From assembly GCA_947097535.1 (NCBI GenBank), contig CAMURM010000021.1:1-11892 (forward strand): a stretch of DNA of 11,892 bases. Reading direction: 5' to 3'. This stretch comes from an uncultured Selenomonas sp. (GTDB lineage Bacteria > Bacillota > Negativicutes > Selenomonadales > Selenomonadaceae). Made by a program: the position numbers and the translations under genes. This document shows, piece after piece, positions 6,964 through 11,892 of this stretch (position 1 is the first letter of the stretch; every line of letters starts with the position of its first letter). The notes under the pieces are model-generated. The model made no database searches, was not told where the DNA came from, and saw nothing but the letters and a program-made list of their open reading frames with translations.

Positions 6964-7029
6964 GAATTCCGTTCGCTTTTTCGCCGGTTTTCGGCGTGCA
7001 AAAAAGCGAACGGGATTCATCTTTTTCTC
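6964..7029 (+). terminator. Long hairpin terminator closing the rph-rdgB-phosphoesterase operon
   Basis: The 5' arm 6964-6981 (GAATTCCGTTCGCTTTTT) pairs with 7001-7018 (AAAAAGCGAACGGGATTC) over 18 positions with one G-U pair. An inner stem CGCCG (6982-6986) / CGGCG (6992-6996) has the loop GTTTT, and TGCA (6997-7000) is left as a bulge. The structure is followed by ATCTTTTTCTC (7019-7029). The T/A tracts lie inside the stem as well as after it, so the inner stem alone would not be followed by a T run. It separates the operon from the fumarase promoter. Confidence 0.8.
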
Positions 7030-7062
7030 TGCAGAAACTCAAGAAACACAAGGGTTTCGGTG

Positions 7063-7091
7063 TTGAATGTGCGATGAAAATATGATATGAT
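7063..7091 (+). promoter_or_regulatory. Housekeeping (sigma-A/70) promoter for the fumarase genes
   Basis: The -35 TTGAAT (7063-7068) and the -10 TATGAT (7086-7091) are separated by exactly 17 bases. TG at 7083-7084 one base before the -10 gives an extended -10 element. A transcript would start near 7098, leaving a short leader of about 36 bases before the TTG start at 7134. An imperfect dyad, AACAC (7045-7049) and GTGTT (7060-7064), overlaps the -35 edge and could be an operator, but this is weak. The segment is much more AT-rich than its surroundings. Confidence 0.82.
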
Positions 7092-7120
7092 GGAGCTATG
7101 TGAGTATTACAATTTCTTAT

Positions 7121-7127
7121 GGGAGGG
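7121..7127 (+). promoter_or_regulatory. Ribosome binding site that fixes the fumA TTG start
   Basis: GGGAGGG lies 6 to 7 bases before TTG (7134). The in-frame ATG at 7119-7121 overlaps this site and has no site of its own upstream, so it cannot be the preferred start. Confidence 0.75.
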
Positions 7128-7133
7128 TTTATC

Positions 7134-7976
7134 TTGCGTACAATCGAAGCGAAACAGATTACGGAAGCCGTTGCCGAGATGTGCAAAGAGGCTGCCTACT
7201 ATCTGCCGGACGACGTCTACGAGGCTTTGAAGCGCGGACGCGAGGCAGAGGAGTCGCCGGTAGGGCGCGACGTGCTCGACCAGATCATCCGCAATGCGGA
7301 GATCGCCAAGGCCGAGGATCGCCCCATCTGTCAGGACACCGGCATGACGATCGTCTTCCTTGAGATCGGTCAGGATCTGCACATCGCAGGCGGCGATCTC
7401 GAAGAGGCGGTCAATGCCGGTGTCGCCAAGGGCTATACGGAAGGGTATCTGAGGAAGTCCGTCGTCGCCGAGCCGCTGTTCAACCGCAAGAACACGCAGA
7501 ACAACACGCCTGCCGTCATCTACACGAGCATCGTGCCGGGCGACAAGCTCAAGATCACGGTCGGCCCCAAGGGCTTCGGCAGCGAGAACAAGTCGGGCGT
7601 CAAGATGCTCGTGCCGGCGGACGGTGTCGAAGGCGTCAAGAAGGCCGTGCTCGACATCATCCTGCACGCAAGCTGCAACCCCTGTCCTCCTATGGTCGTC
7701 GGCGTCGGCATCGGCGGCACGATGGACCGCGCGGCCTACTACTCGAAGAAGGCGCTCGTGCGCTCCATCAACGAGCGCAATCCCATGCCCGAGTACGCGA
7801 AGCTTGAAGGCGAGCTTCTTGAGATGATCAACAAGACGGGCATCGGTCCGCAGCTCGGCGGCTCCGTATCGGCTCTCGCCGTCAACGTCGAATGGGGCCC
7901 GACGCACATCGCGGGACTGCCCGTGGCTGTCACGATCTGCTGTCATGCGATGCGCCACAAGGATCGCGTCCTTTAA
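7134..7976 (+). CDS. Class I fumarate hydratase, alpha subunit (TTG start)
   Basis: A 280-residue alpha subunit of the two-subunit, oxygen-sensitive [4Fe-4S] hydro-lyase family. It interconverts fumarate and (S)-malate together with the beta subunit encoded next. The TTG start gives MRTIEAKQITEAV, the usual family N-terminus. Candidate cluster ligands are Cys66 in ICQDTG, Cys184 in NPCPP, and Cys269 or Cys270 in ICCHAMRH; the region GFGSENKS and PTHIAGLPVAV are also typical. A tartrate dehydratase alpha subunit would look similar, but the position next to complex II makes fumarase far more likely. The beta gene starts 26 bases after the stop. Expression is driven by the strong promoter at 7063-7091. 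Two-subunit naming varies (fumA/fumB, ttd-like), so no symbol is assigned. Confidence 0.93.
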   Translation: MRTIEAKQITEAVAEMCKEAAYYLPDDVYEALKRGREAEESPVGRDVLDQIIRNAEIAKAEDRPICQDTGMTIVFLEIGQDLHIAGGDLEEAVNAGVAKGYTEGYLRKSVVAEPLFNRKNTQNNTPAVIYTSIVPGDKLKITVGPKGFGSENKSGVKMLVPADGVEGVKKAVLDIILHASCNPCPPMVVGVGIGGTMDRAAYYSKKALVRSINERNPMPEYAKLEGELLEMINKTGIGPQLGGSVSALAVNVEWGPTHIAGLPVAVTICCHAMRHKDRVL

Positions 7977-8002
7977 TTGCTCGGGATGGGAGGATAAGAA
8001 AA

Positions 8003-8560
8003 ATGGCTGAAAAGATTCGTATCGAAACACCGTTCACCGTGGAGCAGTCCAAGAAGCTCAAGGCGGGTGACAGCGTGCTCATCACGGGCACGATCATCAG
8101 CGCGCGCGATGCGGCGCACAAGGTTATGTGCGAGGCTCTGGCGCGCGGCGAGAAGCTCCCCGTGGACTGGAAGAATGAAATCGTCTACTACCTCGGACCT
8201 ACGCCCGCAAAGCCCGGCGATCCGATCGGCTCGTGCGGCCCGACGACGGCAGGCCGCATGGACGCCTACACGCCGACGATGCTTGAGCAGGGCATCACGG
8301 GCATGATCGGCAAGGGATCGCGCGATCCGAAGGTCATCGAGTCGATGAAGAAGAACGGCGTGACGTACTTCGTCGCCGTCGGCGGCGCGGCGGCACTGAT
8401 CGCCAAGTCCGTCAAGAAGTACGAAGTGCTCGCCTATCCGGAACTCGGCCCGGAGGCTGTGGCGCGTCTGACCGTCGTCGACTTCCCGGCGATCGTCGGC
8501 ATCGACTGCGAGGGAAATAACTTCTACGAGATCGGCCAGGCGCCGTATCGTAAGTTATAG
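8003..8560 (+). CDS. Class I fumarate hydratase, beta subunit
   Basis: A 185-residue swivelling C-terminal-type domain that completes the class I fumarase active site with the alpha subunit. Signature segments are the TGTIISARDAAHK block (28-40), CGPTTAGRMD (78-87) and GKGS (103-106), followed by AVGGAAAL (125-132). The Arg and Thr of the first two blocks are expected to contact substrate in this family. GGGAGG (7988-7993) sits 9 bases before the ATG at 8003; the open frame extends upstream to 7892 but this overlaps the alpha gene and lacks a site. Length is normal. The gene ends directly at a long hairpin (8561-8606), one base after its stop codon. Confidence 0.94.
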   Translation: MAEKIRIETPFTVEQSKKLKAGDSVLITGTIISARDAAHKVMCEALARGEKLPVDWKNEIVYYLGPTPAKPGDPIGSCGPTTAGRMDAYTPTMLEQGITGMIGKGSRDPKVIESMKKNGVTYFVAVGGAAALIAKSVKKYEVLAYPELGPEAVARLTVVDFPAIVGIDCEGNNFYEIGQAPYRKL

Positions 8561-8606
8561 GAAGCGCCTGTTCGGCGTTTTCATGGAAGCGCTGAACAGG
8601 CGCTTC
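8561..8606 (+). other. Large perfect-stem hairpin in the fumB-frdC spacer
   Basis: GAAGCGCCTGTTC (8561-8573) is an exact inverted copy of 8594-8606. Pairing continues inward through about seven more positions (GGCGTTT with AAGCGCT, including G-U pairs) to a loop near 8581-8586. It starts right after the fumarase beta stop. No T run follows (next bases CTGCAATCC), so it is not a standard intrinsic terminator. A role as a 3' stability or RNA-processing element, or a leaky terminator, is plausible. Confidence 0.7.
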
Positions 8607-8615
8607 CTGCAATCC

Positions 8616-8638
8616 GCCCCCCGCACGATGCGGGGCGC
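8616..8638 (+). other. Second GC-rich hairpin before frdC
   Basis: CCCCGCA (8619-8625) pairs with TGCGGGG (8629-8635) around the loop CGA; one C-C mismatch and two more pairs extend the base. It is followed by AAAGAATTTATA and then the frdC ribosome site, again with no T run. It could shield the 5' end of a processed frd transcript. Confidence 0.6.
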
Positions 8639-8661
8639 AAAGAATTTATAGGAGGTATAGA

Positions 8662-9294
8662 ATGATTAACACAACTTTTTACGCCCGCCGCCTGCATTCT
8701 CTGGTCGGTTTGCTGGCACTCGGAGGATTCCTCATGGAGCACATCCTCACCAATGCTTCGGCTCTGGGCGGCGCTGAAGCGCTGAACGGCAAGCTCGCCA
8801 TGATGGAGCTGATTCCGAAGCCGATCTTCCTCGGACTTGAGATCGGCGCTGTCGCCATCCCGTTCCTCTTCCATGCGATCTATGGCATCTACATCTGCAT
8901 GCAGGCGAAGAACAACCCGACGAAGTATGGCTACCTCAACAACTGGAACTTCGCTTTCCAGCGCTGGACGGCATGGTTCCTGCTCGTCTTCCTCGTATGG
9001 CACGTCGGCTACCTGCGCTTCTACGTCAAGGGCGTCCTCGGCACGCCGATCACCTACGAGCTGATCCAGAGCTACGTCACGAGCAGCCCAATCGTCTTCG
9101 TCCTCTACCTCATCGGCATGCTCGCAGCGATCTTCCATTTCACGAACGGCATTACGACCTTCCTCATGACGTGGGGCGTCGTCAAGGGTCATCGCGCGCA
9201 GAAGGTGGCGGGCATTCTCTCCATGATGCTCTGCGCGGCTCTGAGTCTCGTGACGATTGCCTTCATGGTGAGCTACTTTGTTCCCATGCATTGA
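8662..9294 (+). CDS. sdhC: Complex II (fumarate reductase / succinate dehydrogenase) dihaem cytochrome b558 subunit
   Basis: A 210-residue integral membrane protein of the Bacillus-type single-anchor cytochrome b558 family. About five hydrophobic helices are visible (near 13-30, 55-80, 100-120, 143-170 and 183-206). His27, His71, His114 and His159 line up with the four axial haem ligands of Bacillus subtilis SdhC (28, 70, 113, 155); His12 is also conserved. It anchors the flavoprotein and iron-sulfur subunits and passes electrons between menaquinone and the iron-sulfur chain. GGAGGT (8651-8656) precedes the ATG by 5 bases. No second anchor gene follows, consistent with type B complex II. The name frdC is equally defensible given the probable reductive direction. 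Confidence 0.95.
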   Translation: MINTTFYARRLHSLVGLLALGGFLMEHILTNASALGGAEALNGKLAMMELIPKPIFLGLEIGAVAIPFLFHAIYGIYICMQAKNNPTKYGYLNNWNFAFQRWTAWFLLVFLVWHVGYLRFYVKGVLGTPITYELIQSYVTSSPIVFVLYLIGMLAAIFHFTNGITTFLMTWGVVKGHRAQKVAGILSMMLCAALSLVTIAFMVSYFVPMH

Positions 9295-9333
9295 TCGATT
9301 GTTTGTGAAGTATAGATAAGGAGAGAAACCTAC

Positions 9334-11136
9334 ATGGCTGAAAAGAAAAAAATCATTATTGTAGGCGGCGGTCTCTCGGGTCTCATGGCGACCATCAAGG
9401 TCTGTGAGCTCGGCGGCGAAGTCGACCTGTTTTCCTACTGCCCCGTGAAGCGTTCCCACTCGCTGTGTGCGCAGGGCGGCATCAACGCCTGCATGGATTC
9501 GAAGGGCGAGCATGACAGCGTTTACGAGCACTTCGATGATACGGTTTACGGCGGCGACTTCCTCGCGGATCAGGTCGCTGTCAAGGGCATGGTCGAGGCA
9601 GCGCCGAAGCTCATCAAGATGTTTGACCGCATGGGTGTTCCCTTCACGCGCACGCCGGAAGGCAACCTCGACCTCCGCAACTTCGGTGGTCAGAAGAACA
9701 AGCGCACCTGTTTCGCCGGCTCGACGACGGGTCAGCAGCTCCTTTATGCGCTCGACGAGCAGGTTCGCCGTTGGGAAGTCAAGGGCGGCGTCAAGAAGTA
9801 TGAGTTCTGGGAATTCATCCGCATCATCAAGAACAAGGACGGCATCTGCCGCGGCATCGTCGCACAGAACATGAACTCGATGGAGATCAAGGCGTTCCCC
9901 GCCGACGTCGTCATCCTCGCGACGGGCGGCCCCGGCCAGGTGTTCGGCCGCTGCACGGCTTCGACGATCTGCAACGGCTCGGCCGTTTCCGCCGTCTATC
10001 AGCAGGGCGCACACATCGGCAACCCCGAGTTCATCCAGATTCATCCGACGGCGATTCCGGGTTCCGACAAGAACCGTCTGATGAGCGAGGCGTGCCGCGG
10101 TGAAGGCGGACGCGTCTGGGTCTATCGCGACGGCAAGCCCTGGTACTTCCTTGAGGACATGTATCCGGCATACGGCAACCTCGTGCCGCGTGACGTCGCC
10201 TCGCGCGCCATCTTCAAGGTCTGTGTGCACATGGGTCTGGGCATCAACGGCGAGAACCGCGTCTACCTCGACCTCTCGCATATCGATCCGCACTACTTGG
10301 AGCGCAAGCTCGGCGGCATCCTCGAAATCTACATGGACTTCGTCGGAAAAGATCCGCGCAAGGTGCCGATGGAGATCTTCCCGTCCGTCCACTATTCGAT
10401 GGGCGGCATCTGGGTCGACCGCCTGCACCACACGAACATCAAGGGGCTCATGGCCTCGGGCGAGTGCGACTACCAGTACCATGGCGCGAACCGCCTCGGT
10501 GCGAACTCGCTCCTTTCCGCCGCTTACTCCGGCACGGTATCCGGTCCTGAAGCCATGCGCATGGCGAAGGCGGGCGAGCTTGGCGACGCCCTCACGCAGG
10601 CGGAGCTTGACAAGGCGCGTCAGGAAGTCGTCGACCAGTTCGAAGGCATCCTCAAGATGGACGGCCCTGAGAACGCGCACAAACTCCACCACGAGCTTGG
10701 CGATCTCATGTACAAGTATGTTTCCATCGAGCGCGACAACAACGGCCTTGACCAGTGCCTCGTGGAGCTCAAGGAAATCCTCAAGCGCTGGGACAACATC
10801 GGCCTGACGGATCGCGGTCATTGGGCGAACCAGGAAGCCATGTTCGTGCGCCAGCTGCGCAACATGATCCTCTACGCGATGTGCATCACGAAGGCGGCTC
10901 GCTGCCGCGACGAGAGCCGCGGCGCTCATGCCAAGATCGCGCTCGACGCGAACGGCAAGCGCATGATGGACGGCGACGAGCTCGTCTTCATGCCGCGTGA
11001 CGACAAGAACTTCATGCGCATCTCCATCGTCGACTACGACCCGAAGACGGAAGAGCCGATCGTCAGCTACGACGAGTTCGATCATTCGCTCATCAAGCCG
11101 CGTGCGCGTAACTACGCGGTAGCGAAGAAAGAGTAA
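9334..11136 (+). CDS. sdhA: Complex II flavoprotein subunit (fumarate reductase / succinate dehydrogenase)
   Basis: A 600-residue flavoprotein that carries the dicarboxylate site on the cytoplasmic face. The N-terminal dinucleotide fold IIIVGGGLSGL (7-17) binds FAD, and His42 in RSHSLCAQGGIN is the expected site of covalent FAD attachment. Active-site residues are His237 in IQIHPTA, Arg286 in LVPRDVASRA (proton-transfer arginine), His353 in VHYSMGG and Arg387 in HGANRLGANSL. Length fits the Bacillus/epsilonproteobacterial type. AAGGAG (9318-9323) is 10 bases before the ATG. It follows sdhC by 39 bases and precedes sdhB by 16, the C-A-B order of type B enzymes. Sequence cannot decide between succinate oxidation and fumarate reduction; the presumed fermentative host favours reduction. 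Confidence 0.97.
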   Translation: MAEKKKIIIVGGGLSGLMATIKVCELGGEVDLFSYCPVKRSHSLCAQGGINACMDSKGEHDSVYEHFDDTVYGGDFLADQVAVKGMVEAAPKLIKMFDRMGVPFTRTPEGNLDLRNFGGQKNKRTCFAGSTTGQQLLYALDEQVRRWEVKGGVKKYEFWEFIRIIKNKDGICRGIVAQNMNSMEIKAFPADVVILATGGPGQVFGRCTASTICNGSAVSAVYQQGAHIGNPEFIQIHPTAIPGSDKNRLMSEACRGEGGRVWVYRDGKPWYFLEDMYPAYGNLVPRDVASRAIFKVCVHMGLGINGENRVYLDLSHIDPHYLERKLGGILEIYMDFVGKDPRKVPMEIFPSVHYSMGGIWVDRLHHTNIKGLMASGECDYQYHGANRLGANSLLSAAYSGTVSGPEAMRMAKAGELGDALTQAELDKARQEVVDQFEGILKMDGPENAHKLHHELGDLMYKYVSIERDNNGLDQCLVELKEILKRWDNIGLTDRGHWANQEAMFVRQLRNMILYAMCITKAARCRDESRGAHAKIALDANGKRMMDGDELVFMPRDDKNFMRISIVDYDPKTEEPIVSYDEFDHSLIKPRARNYAVAKKE

Positions 11137-11152
11137 GAGGAGGAGATAGCAA

Positions 11153-11892
11153 ATGGCAGAACAGAAGAAAGTAAGATTCATCATAGAGCGTCAGGACGGC
11201 CCCGATGCCAGCCCTTACAAGCAGGAATTTGATGTCGACTATCGCCCCGGCCTCAACGTCGTCGCGGCTCTGATGGAGATCCAGAAGAACCCCGTGACCG
11301 TCGACGGCAAGACGGTTCCGCCGGTCAACTGGGAGTGCAACTGCCTGGAGAAGGTCTGCGGCGCCTGCATGATGGTCATCAACGGCAGGGCGCGCCAGGC
11401 GTGCTGCTCGCTCATCGACGAGCTTGAGCAGCCGATCACGCTCGCGCCGGCGCGCACCTTCCCCGTCATCCGCGACCTCCTCATCGACCGTTCCGTCATG
11501 TTCGAGAGCCTCAAGCGCATCCATGGCTGGATCGAGATCGACGGCTCGTGGGACAACCCCGATGCTCCGCTGCAGAATCCTTACACGGCGGAGACGACGT
11601 ACGAGATCTCGCACTGCATGACGTGCGGCTGCTGCCTTGAGGCGTGCCCGAACGTCGGCCCGCAGTCCGACTTCATCGGACCTGCGCCTACGGTGCAGAC
11701 GCTTCTCTTCAACCTTCATCCGATGGGCAAGTTCGACGAGCCGAAGCGCCTCGAAGCCCTCATGGGCAAGGGCGGCATCACGAGCTGCGGCAACAGCCAG
11801 AACTGTGAGAAGGCCTGCCCGAAGGAGATCAAGCTCACGAAGCACCTCGCACAGCTCAACCGCGACGTCAACAAGCAGGCGCTGAGGAATAT
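11153..11892 (+). CDS. sdhB: Complex II iron-sulfur subunit, truncated by window end
   Basis: The first 246 residues are present and the frame is open at the window edge; homologues have about 250, so only a few residues are missing. The [2Fe-2S] domain has Cys64, Cys69, Cys72 and Cys84 (from CLEKVCGAC onward). Ligands for [4Fe-4S] are Cys155, Cys158, Cys161 and Cys222, and for [3Fe-4S] are Cys165, Cys212 and Cys218; each of these seven is offset by exactly six from its E. coli SdhB counterpart, so all three clusters should form. The block CMTCGCCLEACPNVGPQ is Bacillus-like. This subunit relays electrons between FAD and the haem/menaquinone subunit. GAGGAGGAG (from 11138) provides the ribosome site. 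Confidence 0.96.
   Translation, partial: MAEQKKVRFIIERQDGPDASPYKQEFDVDYRPGLNVVAALMEIQKNPVTVDGKTVPPVNWECNCLEKVCGACMMVINGRARQACCSLIDELEQPITLAPARTFPVIRDLLIDRSVMFESLKRIHGWIEIDGSWDNPDAPLQNPYTAETTYEISHCMTCGCCLEACPNVGPQSDFIGPAPTVQTLLFNLHPMGKFDEPKRLEALMGKGGITSCGNSQNCEKACPKEIKLTKHLAQLNRDVNKQALRN

Noticed and set aside
8583..8651. A 22-codon basic ORF (MEALNRRFLQSAPRT and on) ending at the frdC ribosome site
   Set aside because: Its ATG is in the loop of the large hairpin with no Shine-Dalgarno sequence, and its sequence is fully explained by the two inverted repeats. Considered as a leader peptide but unsupported.
8581..11184. An 867-codon open frame on the minus strand covering the complex II flavoprotein
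   Set aside because: It is antisense to well-supported sdhC and sdhA, is highly charged with low-complexity Arg, Val, Asp and His, shows no family motif and has no ribosome site. Long antisense frames are expected in GC-rich coding DNA.

Overview
The window looks like a housekeeping and core-energy segment of a high-GC (roughly 60% by eye) anaerobic Negativicutes chromosome, most likely a member of the Selenomonadaceae. This taxonomic call is inference. It rests on the GC-rich codon use, strong Gram-positive-type Shine-Dalgarno sites, the Firmicutes-like order glmU-prs and rph-rdgB-metallophosphoesterase, and a two-subunit class I fumarase placed beside a Bacillus-type complex II, as expected for succinate/propionate fermenters. 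Every gene is on the + strand and there are no gene-free stretches over 300 bases. No mobile element, CRISPR array, tRNA or rRNA was seen.

Region 1 (1-5069) is a tightly packed series. It holds the 3' end of ispE (isoprenoid precursor kinase), an FCD-type GntR regulator, glmU (UDP-GlcNAc synthesis), prs (PRPP synthesis), a YbgC-like hotdog thioesterase, a TTG-started single-pass membrane protein of unknown function, and a distant homologue of the F420-0:gamma-glutamyl ligase family. It closes with a clear intrinsic terminator at 5044-5069.

Region 2 (5094-7029) is a translationally coupled trio. RNase PH (rph) is followed by the non-canonical purine NTP pyrophosphatase (rdgB), then a YfcE/YsnB-type phosphoesterase, each joined to the next by an ATGA overlap. 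A very long hairpin with a T-rich tail ends the unit.

Region 3 (7063-11892) starts with a textbook extended -10 promoter. It drives fumarate hydratase alpha and beta. A 101-base spacer with two strong hairpins follows, then the complex II genes: dihaem cytochrome b (frdC/sdhC), flavoprotein (frdA/sdhA) and iron-sulfur subunit (frdB/sdhB, cut by the window edge). Together they convert malate to fumarate to succinate at the membrane. In a fermenting Negativicute they would mainly run reductively, with menaquinol as donor; the direction is inferred from the presumed host, not read from the sequence.

No wholly new system is evident. The parts least explained by known biology are the membrane protein plus F420-ligase-like pair (3828-5039), the structured fumB-frdC spacer, and an out-of-frame ATG that takes the better ribosome site in front of rph.
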